Origin: a virus
Strand: one strand, 5' to 3'
DNA length: 64,000 bases
Virus record (IMG/VR): IMGVR_UViG_3300025646_000015
Coordinates: 1-64,000 of that record
In this document: positions 22,369 to 29,901 of the stretch, one piece after another
How the letters are laid out: every line of letters begins with the position of its first letter
Numbering within the stretch: the first letter of the stretch is position 1
Position numbers and translations under genes: made by a program
The notes under the pieces: model-generated
What the model was told of the DNA's origin: nothing
The model's input: the letters and a program-made list of their open reading frames with translations, nothing else
Databases searched by the model: none

Positions 22369-22637
22369 AATTCTTCCTCATAGTTTTCGCTTTTATATAT
22401 TGGAGTGTACTCACCCATGTAAGCACCCTTTGTGTTGAATTCAAAAAATTCTATGGCATCATCCATACTCATGCCGTCTTCCATGTATATTTGTATGATA
22501 GCCTCTTCGCTATATACGACTCTTTTATTTTCATAACCAATGATGGCTGAATCAAACCTTGATCTTGGCTCAAGTACGATTGATCTCGGTTCATCTCTAT
22601 TATCACTTTCTATTTGATCTACTAAATCTTGATTCAT
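22359..22637 (-). CDS. Conserved small phage protein, 92 aa
   Basis: Has PRSRFDSAIIGYENKRVVYSE (residues about 24-44) and GMSMDDAIEFFEFNTKGAYMGEYTP, a pattern that recurs in small phage proteins; function unknown. Leaderless start. Confidence 0.65.
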   Translation of the reverse strand: MNQDLVDQIESDNRDEPRSIVLEPRSRFDSAIIGYENKRVVYSEEAIIQIYMEDGMSMDDAIEFFEFNTKGAYMGEYTPIYKSENYEEELWN

Positions 22638-22643
22638 AAGACA

Positions 22644-22672
22644 ACAATAGCAGAATACTGATTGCCTGTCAA
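22644..22672 (-). promoter_or_regulatory. Sigma70-type promoter, leaderless geometry
   Basis: TTGACA, 17 bases ending TGC, TATTGT, then six bases to the ATG at 22637. Confidence 0.75.
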
Positions 22673-22732
22673 TAATTATTTTATTTTTTTTTTAAAAATT
22701 AGATTCTCCTGTATTAATGTGTAATATTAGTT

Positions 22733-23518
22733 GTGAAGGCATACCCAAACATCGCTATAAATAGAAATGCTAGTGTTACATTTAATCATGTTTGGGATAG
22801 TCAGAATGAAGAATGGATTCCAATGTCGCAGAATCCATACGATGTAAATTTATCGCAAGCAAAATCAAGCATCCATAAATTTGGAGCATTACCAACGATT
22901 GCAAGCAAAACATCAGAAGAAACAATATGGGATGGAACGGGGCTATATGAATTTCCATCAAACGATGGAGTAAGTTTAACCATTTCTTCATCAAACGCAA
23001 ACGATACTCAATCTTTTGTTGTTATGGGATTAGATGAAAATTTCCTAGAACAAACTTGGGAAGGAAATTTAAATGGATTGAACGATGTTAGCATAAGTGG
23101 AACTTGGACTAGAGTATTTAGAGCATATAATGATGGATCAAATAATTTGACAGGGGATGTATCTATTAAAAATGGATCAACAATTTATGCTAAAGTATTA
23201 GCTCAACACAATCAAACATTAATGGCGGTTTACACGATACCCGATAATTATACAGGAAAACTATTAAGAATTCATGCTAGTGCAAATAATACAGACACAT
23301 CTAGCGGTTTAAATGTACTTTGCCATCTAAAAACTCGTGAATATAACAAGGTATTTCGGACAAGAAATATATTAAGTTTTTCTGATTCTCAACCATTAAC
23401 AGAAGAACTTACATTTCCATTGACTCTTCCACCAAGAACTGATATTTATATAAATAAAATAAGTTCAAGCTCAACAGGTGGAATTATAAGTGCTGAATTT
23501 GATATAGCTTTATTATAA
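22733..23518 (+). CDS. Virion-type protein (decoration/structural), 261 aa
   Basis: The arrangement KFGALPTIASKTSEETIWDGTG, a Ser-rich strand region (SSNANDTQSFVVMGLD), TRVFRAYNDG and QTLMAVYTIPDNYTGKLLRI is seen in a beta-rich structural protein of many marine phages. It is on the plus strand among minus-strand early genes. The start is GTG; TAATAT five bases before it suggests the same leaderless geometry, but the -35 box (TTAGAT) is weak. Confidence 0.65.
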   Translation: MKAYPNIAINRNASVTFNHVWDSQNEEWIPMSQNPYDVNLSQAKSSIHKFGALPTIASKTSEETIWDGTGLYEFPSNDGVSLTISSSNANDTQSFVVMGLDENFLEQTWEGNLNGLNDVSISGTWTRVFRAYNDGSNNLTGDVSIKNGSTIYAKVLAQHNQTLMAVYTIPDNYTGKLLRIHASANNTDTSSGLNVLCHLKTREYNKVFRTRNILSFSDSQPLTEELTFPLTLPPRTDIYINKISSSSTGGIISAEFDIALL

Positions 23519-23740
23519 TTGTTTATAATTATCGTATAACCAATTTAATAAGCTATGTAAAGCCTCTCTATATCTAGCAGGATTACCCCTTGATTTCCAA
23601 AAAGACAATTCCTCCATACAAAAATCATGCCTCTCATTGAATTCATTTAAAATTTCAACGGGAAACTCTTCATCAACCAAATGATTTCCGAACATAATAA
23701 TGTATTTAATTATTTCGCTATTTTCTTTAGAGTTGAACAT
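23513..23740 (-). CDS. Hypothetical protein, 75 aa
   Basis: Starts MFNSKENSEIIKYIIMFGNH; helical. Convergent with the virion-type gene, the two stop codons overlapping by six bases. Function unknown. Confidence 0.6.
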   Translation of the reverse strand: MFNSKENSEIIKYIIMFGNHLVDEEFPVEILNEFNERHDFCMEELSFWKSRGNPARYREALHSLLNWLYDNYKQL

Positions 23741-23745
23741 ATTTA

Positions 23746-23862
23746 TTATTTATTTAAAGCATTGAATATTTGTTGTGCAATCATTTCTCTTGCACTCTCA
23801 GACTTTAAATTAATTTGTTTGTCTGCTAATTTATTTAGAACTTCTAGTATTTTTTCTTTCAT
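23746..23862 (-). CDS. Small helical protein, 38 aa
   Basis: Starts MKEKILEVLNKLADKQINLKS and ends IFNALNK. TGGAGC lies eight bases before the ATG. Overlaps the upstream gene in another frame. Function unknown. Confidence 0.4.
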   Translation of the reverse strand: MKEKILEVLNKLADKQINLKSESAREMIAQQIFNALNK

Positions 23863-23992
23863 TGTTTTTGCTCCAATTTATCTCATCATAATTTTTTTTA
23901 AATTGATCTGATATATTTCTTGGTTTAGAACCTTTTCCGTTTTGATGAGTTGATTTATTTTTAACCTTTGAATTAGTTTCTTTTTGCTTCAT
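23831..23992 (-). CDS. Small basic protein of the GKGSKPRN type, 53 aa
   Basis: HQNGKGSKPRNISDQFKKNYD followed by EINWSK matches a small basic phage protein motif (G-K-G-x-K-P-R-N...N-Y/W-D-x-I) seen in many phages, function unknown. No strong ribosome site seen. Confidence 0.55.
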   Translation of the reverse strand: MKQKETNSKVKNKSTHQNGKGSKPRNISDQFKKNYDEINWSKNNERKNTRSSK

Positions 23993-24002
23993 TGCATCAA
24001 TA

Positions 24003-24260
24003 CTATTTTACAAATTTTTTAATTTCATTTTTTTTTAGACTCAATTCTCTTTCTATATTCTCTGCTACATTTTGACCGACAGATATTTCGTGATCTTTAG
24101 ACAAAGAGTTTAATAATTGAGCTAAATTTTTTCCTGTTTTAATCCTATAATCTTCTCCTGCAAGAAATAAATTTTCAGTAGTCATCAAAGTCAAATTATC
24201 TATCTTAATTAAGATATGATTGACTGCATCTGAACTACCTCTGACTCCTATTTTTATCAT
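24003..24260 (-). CDS. Hypothetical protein, 85 aa
   Basis: Starts MIKIGVRGSSDAVNHILIKID; helical C-terminus with Lys/Glu. The ATG at 24260 is 13 bases after the -10 box and is preferred over 24302, which lies in the -35 box. Function unknown. Confidence 0.55.
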   Translation of the reverse strand: MIKIGVRGSSDAVNHILIKIDNLTLMTTENLFLAGEDYRIKTGKNLAQLLNSLSKDHEISVGQNVAENIERELSLKKNEIKKFVK

Positions 24261-24261
24261 A

Positions 24262-24693
24262 TCAATACCAACAACTATAATAAACGCGCCACTTCTTGTC
24301 AAGCATTTTTCTTGCTTCTTCTACGAACATTAAGTCATTCTTCTTGTACCAATAGTCGTTTTCGGGATATGGTTCGTCATTTTCATCGTTCCAAAAATAA
24401 GAATCACTACCCCAAAAGAAACCACTAGCTTCGGGGAACTCAAAATTATTGATAGCATATTCAAGTTCATCTATATCTTGAGAAGTTAATGGCAACTCAA
24501 CACAATTAAATGCACTACCGAAACCTAATTCATCTTCAGTTAAGTCGGGCATATTTGGACAACCCTTGTTTTCCCAAAGTTGTTGCATCCAACCTTGCAA
24601 GCGATTGTGTTTGCGCCATTCCATTATTTGAACATCGTCCTCGCTATTCCTCTTGCGAGGTGGACGAGCGTAACCATATTGATCTAATCCCAT
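24262..24693 (-). CDS. Conserved phage protein of the MGLDQY type, 143 aa
   Basis: Begins MGLDQYGYA, then MEWRKHNRLQGWMQQLWENKG, FNCVELPLTSQDIDELEYAI, SGFFWGSD and a C-terminal aromatic run. This signature marks a widespread phage and bacterial protein of unknown function. GGGAGAAAGC precedes the ATG. Confidence 0.75.
   Translation of the reverse strand: MGLDQYGYARPPRKRNSEDDVQIMEWRKHNRLQGWMQQLWENKGCPNMPDLTEDELGFGSAFNCVELPLTSQDIDELEYAINNFEFPEASGFFWGSDSYFWNDENDEPYPENDYWYKKNDLMFVEEARKMLDKKWRVYYSCWY
24274..24302 (-). promoter_or_regulatory. Sigma70-type promoter inside a coding region
   Basis: TTGACA, 17 bases, TATAGT; 13 bases to the ATG at 24260, so a leader of about six bases. Confidence 0.65.
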
Positions 24694-24714
24694 GATGCTT
24701 TCTCCCTTTTTTTA

Positions 24715-24987
24715 TTAGTTCCAATTAAAGTCTATATTATAACCTACTGCACGACGCTTGTCAATGTTTTTCGATGGACAAGTAACCTCGATGCAAATAT
24801 CACGCCCAAGAGAATCACCTTCTAATATCGGTGCGCCTTCTTTATCCATTTCTTCTACCCAATCAATATTTAGATCATCAGATGGAAAGAGATCATATTC
24901 TGATTCGTCATCCAACCACATGATTGGTGCAGACCAAATATCTTCATCATCTTCTTGCCTAATTGTGAGCCAACTATTTACTTTCAT
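24715..24987 (-). CDS. Acidic hypothetical protein, 90 aa
   Basis: Starts MKVNSWLTIRQEDDEDIWSA; acidic, with DICIEVTCPS and a basic end. Function unknown. Confidence 0.6.
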   Translation of the reverse strand: MKVNSWLTIRQEDDEDIWSAPIMWLDDESEYDLFPSDDLNIDWVEEMDKEGAPILEGDSLGRDICIEVTCPSKNIDKRRAVGYNIDFNWN

Positions 24988-25067
24988 AATAAATCAAATG
25001 TAGCTGATATTAGCAATAATGTCAATAATAAAAGAAATAAAAATTCAAATAAAAATCCAAAATTCAT
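24984..25067 (-). CDS. Micro membrane protein, 27 aa
   Basis: MNFGFLFEFLFLLLLTLLLIS and a short tail; a single membrane segment. Its DNA also contains the promoter of the next gene, so constraint on the promoter may explain part of the open frame. Confidence 0.35.
   Translation of the reverse strand: MNFGFLFEFLFLLLLTLLLISATFDLL
24997..25025 (-). promoter_or_regulatory. Sigma70-type promoter
   Basis: TTGACA, 17 bases, TACATT; nine bases to the ATG at 24987. Confidence 0.65.
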
Positions 25068-25068
25068 T

Positions 25069-25149
25069 TCAACCAACACAGGAAAAGACAAAACAAAGAA
25101 GAAAAAAACCCATTAAAAAAATTAAAAGTATATCTGAAGCCTCTTCCAT
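25069..25149 (-). CDS. Micro membrane protein, 26 aa
   Basis: MEEASDILLIFLMGFFLLCF then VFSCVG: one membrane segment after a short acidic head. AAAGGTGAA lies about six bases before the ATG. Function unknown. Confidence 0.4.
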   Translation of the reverse strand: MEEASDILLIFLMGFFLLCFVFSCVG

Positions 25150-25150
25150 T

Positions 25151-25414
25151 TTATTCACCTTTCTTTTCGTTATTTAAGTAGTTTTGATCGAAAATATCGT
25201 CTTCATCGAAGGCTCGATGTTCTCGCTTAAAGTTTTCATACTCAACCCATAACTTGTCGTACCAAGTTTGGTGAAGTTGACTCATGCCAATTAACATATT
25301 TAATAACTCGTCATCTGTATATTGTTTGGGAGAATCTCCTATCGCATAGATAACTGCATCAATGTCGTCTTGGATATTATTTAAATTGCCTATTGCTTCT
25401 TCTAAATTATTCAT
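25151..25414 (-). CDS. Acidic helical protein, 87 aa
   Basis: Starts MNNLEEAIGNLNNIQDDIDAV; helix-rich with a C-terminal FDEDDIFDQNYLN. Overlaps the macro-domain gene stop by eight bases. Function unknown. Confidence 0.6.
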   Translation of the reverse strand: MNNLEEAIGNLNNIQDDIDAVIYAIGDSPKQYTDDELLNMLIGMSQLHQTWYDKLWVEYENFKREHRAFDEDDIFDQNYLNNEKKGE

Positions 25415-25904
25415 GGTATTTAACTATATATGTTTTAAACGATCTGTCAACTAAAATGTCGTGGATCATTGAATTAATTATTCTTTTGCTTCCACCCGCA
25501 AGACCACAAGAGATACCATAAGGTAGGGCGAAAGTAGAAGTTTTATCATCATGCTCATCTTTCCATTCAATGTCGTCAGCAACATTGTATAAAGCCTTGT
25601 AGAATGCTTCATAATCAACTTGTCTACCTTTCCCAATATAACTTTGCGTATACATATTATATATACCCTTAGTTTGAGTGGCATCAGTCCATGCGAAACT
25701 ATACCAACCTAATTGATTGTCCCCTTCCATCATTGCATGGCAATCAGCACTATATGCTTCGGGGTAAGTGTGCTTTATATCAAGAGCAATACCTGCACCC
25801 ATTACATTTTGAGTATTACAAGAATGAGCAATGTAATCAAACCCATGAAAGTGCATCTTGAGCAAATTGCCATCAATTATTTCTATTTTTTCAGTAGCTA
25901 TCAT
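25407..25904 (-). CDS. Macro-domain protein (ADP-ribose binding/processing)
   Basis: The 165 residues form one macro domain: GNLLKM...YIAHSCNTQNVMGAGIALDIKHTYPEAY (residues 12-51), IYNMYTQ (about 84-90), and ALPYGISCGLAGGS (about 124-137), the phosphate-binding loop. The family removes or binds ADP-ribose and Appr-1''-p; T4-like phages carry relatives. Possible roles are tRNA-repair waste processing or reversing host ADP-ribosylation defence; the second is inference. Confidence 0.8.
   Translation of the reverse strand: MIATEKIEIIDGNLLKMHFHGFDYIAHSCNTQNVMGAGIALDIKHTYPEAYSADCHAMMEGDNQLGWYSFAWTDATQTKGIYNMYTQSYIGKGRQVDYEAFYKALYNVADDIEWKDEHDDKTSTFALPYGISCGLAGGSKRIINSMIHDILVDRSFKTYIVKYHE
25423..25450 (-). 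promoter_or_regulatory. Sigma70-type promoter
   Basis: TTGACA, 16 bases, TATAGT; eight bases to the ATG at 25414. Confidence 0.6.
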
Positions 25905-25910
25905 GTCTAT

Positions 25911-25939
25911 ACATTAAATGAGGTTTTAAGATTTGTCAA
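25911..25939 (-). promoter_or_regulatory. Sigma70-type promoter, leaderless geometry
   Basis: TTGACA, 17 bases, TAATGT, then ATAGAC and the ATG at 25904. Confidence 0.75.
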
Positions 25940-26453
25940 CTTTTAATTTTGTTTTTCCATCTTCTTCGTCAATAAAAACATCTACAACCCTGCAATGATG
26001 TGGATCAGCGATGAAAATTTTTGGATCACCCGAATCATTTGTGACTCTAGCCAAACCAACAGGTTTGACTTCAATACATTCTAGCAAGTCTTTTCCGTTA
26101 TGTTCGCGCATATCATAAGAATGTGGGTACAATCCATCTTCTCTATTTAAATAGCAAATAATTCTGCCGTATTTATTTTTGTAAGAAATGTAAGAACTAA
26201 TATCAAAAGATTTCTTGGCGAATAATTTATTACGAGGAATGTAGTATTTGCACTTATCTTTTTTGACATTGAAAATTTTATGTACACCAAAGGCATCTTC
26301 AATAGGTTCTAGTGTTTTATGGTGAACGAGCATACATTCAAACGTGGGATTAGCTTTACTATCCTCTCTGATATTTAGAATTTCACCAATTCGCTTTTTG
26401 AGGCGAAATGATTTTTCTTTGATGTGATCTCCAACTTTAAAAGAATGTTTCAT
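25926..26453 (-). CDS. Hypothetical protein, 175 aa
   Basis: Starts MKHSFKVGDHIKEKSFRLKKR, a KOW/SH3-like opening strand, then mixed strands with several His/Cys residues (DPHHCRVVDVFI near the end). Function unknown. Confidence 0.6.
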   Translation of the reverse strand: MKHSFKVGDHIKEKSFRLKKRIGEILNIREDSKANPTFECMLVHHKTLEPIEDAFGVHKIFNVKKDKCKYYIPRNKLFAKKSFDISSYISYKNKYGRIICYLNREDGLYPHSYDMREHNGKDLLECIEVKPVGLARVTNDSGDPKIFIADPHHCRVVDVFIDEEDGKTKLKVDKS

Positions 26454-26459
26454 GTAAAC

Positions 26460-26488
26460 AACTTAAACTAAAAATTCTGATTTGTCAA
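26460..26488 (-). promoter_or_regulatory. Sigma70-type promoter, leaderless geometry
   Basis: TTGACA, 17 bases, TAAGTT, then six bases to the ATG at 26453. Confidence 0.75.
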
Positions 26489-26497
26489 ATAAAAATG

Positions 26498-26570
26498 AGC
26501 CACCTGTCAGAATCGAACTGACGACCTACGCATTACAAGTGCGTTGCTCTACCTACTAAGCTAAGGTGGC
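26498..26570 (-). tRNA. tRNA-Thr (TGT)
   Basis: Acceptor GCCACCT/AGGTGGC, D-arm TTAGCTTAGTAGG...AGAGC, anticodon stem CGCA/TGCG with loop CTTGTAA, T-arm GTCAG/CTGAC with loop TTCGATT. CCA is not encoded. Reads AC(A/N) codons, frequent in AT-rich genes. Confidence 0.9.
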
Positions 26571-26573
26571 AAA

Positions 26574-26678
26574 TCATTCTCTACCTGTTAATATATACCA
26601 TATTTGTAAAGATAGCAAGACAAAAAACATTCCAATGAAACAAAAAATATCTTTAATTGCAATTAATTTTTTATTCAT
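26574..26678 (-). CDS. Small membrane protein, 34 aa
   Basis: Starts MNKKLIAIKDIFCFIGMFFVL; one membrane segment, positive N-terminus. Lies between the HNH gene and tRNA-Thr. Function unknown. Confidence 0.45.
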   Translation of the reverse strand: MNKKLIAIKDIFCFIGMFFVLLSLQIWYILTGRE

Positions 26679-27281
26679 TTATTTTTTATTTTCTTTGATT
26701 TGTTGCAATTCTCTTTCTTGAGTATATTTAAATAATGATTCTAAATCATTTTTGGGTAATTGAGTATTTACAAGTTTATTTTGCCAACGCGATTTCATTT
26801 TTCTATTTTGTTTAGTAAATAATATATATTTAGCTTCTGAATGTAAACCATAACCAAAAGTTAAACAAAGTTTAATAATTTTTTTATCAAGTTTAATACT
26901 ATCTTTAAATCTATTATTAGATAAAATGCATTTTCTATCTAGCCCCGCATCTTCGGCATATTTTCTAGCTTTTAACCATTTATTGGTATTCCATTTCTTT
27001 TTAGTGTTATAATTTTTTTGGGTTTTAGTTTTTGTTTGCTTGTCTTGATATATTTTTGGCGGTTCAATTTTATGATGAAATAAACCATGACAATCAGAAC
27101 ACAAAGTAATTAGGTCGTCAAGAGGTTCATTGCCAACATTAAAATAAGTTTTGTGATGAACATGAAGGTTAGATTTAGAGTTACAAAGAGAACAACGAGA
27201 ATTATCTCTATCCCTAACTAATTTAGTTTTTTCACGCCATTCTGTAGATTTTAAATATTTTTTATATTCAGTTTTATCCAT
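26679..27281 (-). CDS. HNH endonuclease
   Basis: A 200-residue protein. SRCSLCNSKSNLHVHHKTYFN...LITLCSDCHGLFHH (residues about 28-70) is an HNH nuclease core with two CxxC zinc pairs (C30/C33, C62/C65). The basic C-terminal part (about 75-200) may recognise DNA. Likely a free-standing homing endonuclease; no intron is visible nearby. The ATG overlaps the upstream gene by eight bases. Confidence 0.8.
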   Translation of the reverse strand: MDKTEYKKYLKSTEWREKTKLVRDRDNSRCSLCNSKSNLHVHHKTYFNVGNEPLDDLITLCSDCHGLFHHKIEPPKIYQDKQTKTKTQKNYNTKKKWNTNKWLKARKYAEDAGLDRKCILSNNRFKDSIKLDKKIIKLCLTFGYGLHSEAKYILFTKQNRKMKSRWQNKLVNTQLPKNDLESLFKYTQERELQQIKENKK

Positions 27282-27711
27282 TAAACTCTCTCAAGAATTT
27301 TTTGTTCTTAATTCTTATCTCCTTATTTAGTTTTCTTTCAAATTCAAATGTGACAACTCCACCTTTAACATGAAAAGTAGAATTTTGATTATTTTTAATA
27401 TATTTAGGATCAACACTTTGAAATATTTCAACACCAAGGAAATGTTTGTGATTTTGTTTTGTGTCGTGAAAATAATATTTCTTGCATGGTTTTCCTTTCA
27501 TAAAGGGGTCAATATGAATTTGATATACATAATATTTACCATTAGGAAATTCGGGATAAGTAGATTTGTAACTATCTCTAGTATGCAGAATGAGTTGCTT
27601 ACCGCGTTCTTTTATTATGCCTTTTTTGTCAAAACTAGACTTTTTACTTACTAAGTAATAAGCACAATGTTCCGATTCGTATGGTTGTGTTTTTGTTTTG
27701 ATTGTTTTCAA
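27274..27711 (-). CDS. Basic hypothetical protein, 145 aa
   Basis: Strand-rich and basic: GKYYVYQIHIDPFMKGKPCKK and VVTFEFERKLNKEIRIKNKKF. Coupled upstream of the HNH gene, so it may be part of the same mobile unit. Function unknown. Confidence 0.6.
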   Translation of the reverse strand: MKTIKTKTQPYESEHCAYYLVSKKSSFDKKGIIKERGKQLILHTRDSYKSTYPEFPNGKYYVYQIHIDPFMKGKPCKKYYFHDTKQNHKHFLGVEIFQSVDPKYIKNNQNSTFHVKGGVVTFEFERKLNKEIRIKNKKFLREFNG

Positions 27712-27827
27712 AGTTTTCTATCGTTATTCCAAAGATTAAATATACTAATACCTATCCCTACCACTATAAAAACCAAAGCAAGAATACCATCCCATCTTAA
27801 ACCTAAATCGAATAAAAACTCAATCAT
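27708..27827 (-). CDS. Small membrane protein, 39 aa
   Basis: One membrane segment (GILALVFIVVGIGISIF) between short charged ends. ATGA-type overlap with the next gene. Function unknown. Confidence 0.45.
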   Translation of the reverse strand: MIEFLFDLGLRWDGILALVFIVVGIGISIFNLWNNDRKL

Positions 27828-28071
27828 TATTAAATAATTTATCCCTAACTAATTTGAAAGCATATTCATCTTGGAATCTACAATTTTCAATCATTTCATC
27901 TAATTGTTCTTTTAACATTCTATGGCAATCTTTAATTCCTTGGTCGTACCCCGCGTCACGATCATCCATTATTGTTTTACTCATTTTACGAGACAAACTT
28001 TCTTGAGCGTCAGAGTAACCTTTTTCGTATCCTCTAGTAAAATATATATCTTGTTTTATTTGTTCGTTCAT
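27820..28071 (-). CDS. Helical hypothetical protein, 83 aa
   Basis: Contains YFTRGYEKGYSDAQES and DAGYDQGIKDCHRM, the G-Y-x-x-G-Y/G-Y-D-Q-G spacing common in small phage helical proteins. Function unknown. Confidence 0.6.
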   Translation of the reverse strand: MNEQIKQDIYFTRGYEKGYSDAQESLSRKMSKTIMDDRDAGYDQGIKDCHRMLKEQLDEMIENCRFQDEYAFKLVRDKLFNND

Positions 28072-28076
28072 TGTAT

Positions 28077-28214
28077 TTAAATATTTGCACGGAGAGTATC
28101 CGTGACTAACTCCGATATAGCAGTAATCGAATTACTTACTAGTCCTTTTCCGCTGATCAGGCATGGTAGATTCGTAGGAATAGAATCAGAAGGAGGTGAA
28201 CCTATATATTTCAT
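28077..28214 (-). CDS. Small hypothetical protein, 45 aa
   Basis: Starts MKYIGSPPSDSIPTNLPCLI and ends VTDTLRANI. Less AT-biased than its neighbours. The promoter TTGACA, 17, CATAAT, eight bases before the ATG, is the main support. Function unknown. Confidence 0.55.
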   Translation of the reverse strand: MKYIGSPPSDSIPTNLPCLISGKGLVSNSITAISELVTDTLRANI

Positions 28215-28222
28215 TCGTCAAC

Positions 28223-28251
28223 ATTATGCCATATTTTTCCTTCTGTGTCAA
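28223..28251 (-). promoter_or_regulatory. Sigma70-type promoter, near-leaderless
   Basis: TTGACA, 17 bases ending TGG, CATAAT; eight bases to the ATG at 28214. Confidence 0.75.
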
Positions 28252-28374
28252 GCTCAGAACTCCACAACATCAACTTTTTATAAACAGGATATAAAACTAT
28301 TCCCATCCATTCAAAATACAATAAATTACTAATTGTATCACCAATATAAAAAAGTATTTTGCTTAAAAGTAATT

Positions 28375-28569
28375 TCACTTAAGTGATTTAGATTTAATAG
28401 AAGCAATTATACACATAGCACCATGCTCATTAGCAGTCATTAATGCTTCTCCATTAGTCATCATAATTTTCCACATTTTTTTACCCATGTGGTCGCGTTC
28501 TTTTACATATATCACTTGCTTTGGGTTAATGTGATATTTTTCTTCATTAGCATCTTCTATTAATATCAT
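28375..28569 (-). CDS. Hypothetical protein, 64 aa
   Basis: Two strand pairs: NEEKYHINPKQVIYVKERD and KKMWKIMMTNGEALMT, suggestive of a small LytTR-like or beta-barrel fold; not recognised. ATGA overlap with the gene above. The 28215-28374 stretch after it shows nothing else besides the promoter. Confidence 0.6.
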   Translation of the reverse strand: MILIEDANEEKYHINPKQVIYVKERDHMGKKMWKIMMTNGEALMTANEHGAMCIIASIKSKSLK

Positions 28570-28871
28570 TGTTTGTACATATTATTTTGAAATTCGGATA
28601 TTTTTCTGTTTTTTTCTTCTTCTAATTGCTCGTGATATTCAAAAGCCCTTGAATTATCTCTTATATGACCCTGCATATTGCCTTGATTTTCCTCGTCAGT
28701 AAACCATTGGTAGTCTAAATCAAAAATACTATCAACATTAGATGGATGATATCCTGCACTAACAAGCAAACCTTTGAATTGTTCTGCAAGTTCGTAAACA
28801 TCTGTGCCATCAAATGAATCATCTGATTCGACGCTATAAGTTTTATTGTGTAATGTAAGTGATAGTTTCAT
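28566..28871 (-). CDS. Hypothetical protein, 101 aa
   Basis: Starts MKLSLTLHNKTYSVESDDSFD; contains VYELAEQFKGLLVSAGYHPSNVD, a pattern seen in small phage proteins of unknown role. In an operon with uvsE. Confidence 0.6.
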   Translation of the reverse strand: MKLSLTLHNKTYSVESDDSFDGTDVYELAEQFKGLLVSAGYHPSNVDSIFDLDYQWFTDEENQGNMQGHIRDNSRAFEYHEQLEEEKNRKISEFQNNMYKQ

Positions 28872-29866
28872 AATTTCAATTGTTGTAACAATGCAATAGC
28901 TTTATCTTTCCCCTTTACTTCGCATTCCCACTTGGCAGGTTTATCTGTTTCAATAGCAATGTGAGGTGGGAAATTTCCTAGAGCAAAATATTCTGCATGA
29001 GCGCGAGGCTTTTCGGGAGTTCCTTCTGACCAATGAAATACAGGAGCAATAAAGTTTTCGTCACCATTATCTTGATTGACCCATGTATATGCACAACGTT
29101 CAGCTTGAAATGAGACACTTTCGACTTCTGATGGATTACAAAAATCATGAAGATTGTCGTAACAAACAGGAATATTTATTTTATGTGTTTCAAATAAGTA
29201 GTCGCTAAATTTAATACAATTATCTACATTAAAGAAACCTTTATCTTCGTTCTCGATAGTAAGGCGATTATAAACTCCTGCATTACACATAGCAAGATTG
29301 CGAAAGAATCTATTAGCAACAATTTCCAAAGTTTCATCCATCTTGGGAGTATAATTAACATGAATGTTCATTGGAGCAGTATGATCTTGAGGCAATCCCA
29401 TTTTATCAAGCACACTAGCTTGCATATTTAATTCTCCAATAGTTCTACGAACCGCATCAGTATTCGTTGACGCGAGAACATTGAATTGATCGGGGTGAGA
29501 ACCCATGCTAATACCAAGAGTCTTGGCAACAATACCTACTTGTCGCAATCCTTGGTTAATTTCTTCAATATCGGGCAACTCTTCAAGATCAATTTCCAAA
29601 GTTTCATCGGTAACAAGAGGAAAAAGAGCGCTACTAACACGATAATGCCCAATGTTTGACTTAGCACAATGATGGACAATAGATTCAGTAACAACAACAT
29701 TATGCAAAATTCTATTAGATAACTCTTTAATTGCTTCATCTCTACCTTCTGTATTACACAAATCATTAAAACGTTTGCGTGTCATTGTGCGGAAAGAATA
29801 TTCATTATTGTCTTTGTCTTTGAGTTGCTCGCTAATGCAAGTTAAACCTAGTATTCTATTTGTCAT
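28868..29866 (-). CDS. uvsE: UV damage endonuclease UvsE/UvdE
   Basis: A 332-residue TIM-barrel endonuclease. Landmark motifs: HHCAKSNIGHYRVSSALFPLV (about 64-84), SMGSHPDQFNVLAST (about 120-134), PMNIHVNYTP (about 165-174), RLTIENEDKGF (about 196-206), PVCYDNLHDFCNP (about 232-244); the metal-binding His, Asp and Glu are in place. Cuts 5' of UV photoproducts. Useful to a phage exposed to sunlight. Leaderless start. Confidence 0.9.
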   Translation of the reverse strand: MTNRILGLTCISEQLKDKDNNEYSFRTMTRKRFNDLCNTEGRDEAIKELSNRILHNVVVTESIVHHCAKSNIGHYRVSSALFPLVTDETLEIDLEELPDIEEINQGLRQVGIVAKTLGISMGSHPDQFNVLASTNTDAVRRTIGELNMQASVLDKMGLPQDHTAPMNIHVNYTPKMDETLEIVANRFFRNLAMCNAGVYNRLTIENEDKGFFNVDNCIKFSDYLFETHKINIPVCYDNLHDFCNPSEVESVSFQAERCAYTWVNQDNGDENFIAPVFHWSEGTPEKPRAHAEYFALGNFPPHIAIETDKPAKWECEVKGKDKAIALLQQLKL

Positions 29867-29872
29867 ACTTTA

Positions 29873-29901
29873 TGAATCGCACAAAATGTGTGTTTTGTCA
29901 A
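29873..29901 (-). promoter_or_regulatory. Sigma70-type promoter with degenerate -10
   Basis: TTGACA, 17 bases ending TGC, GATTCA, then six bases to the ATG at 29866. Confidence 0.5.

Noticed and set aside
28186-28201. Perfect extended Shine-Dalgarno (AAGGAGGTGA) on plus strand, or anti-SD mimic on minus
   Set aside because: It is explained by codons of the 45-residue gene MKYIGSPPSDS on the minus strand, and no start codon follows on the plus strand.
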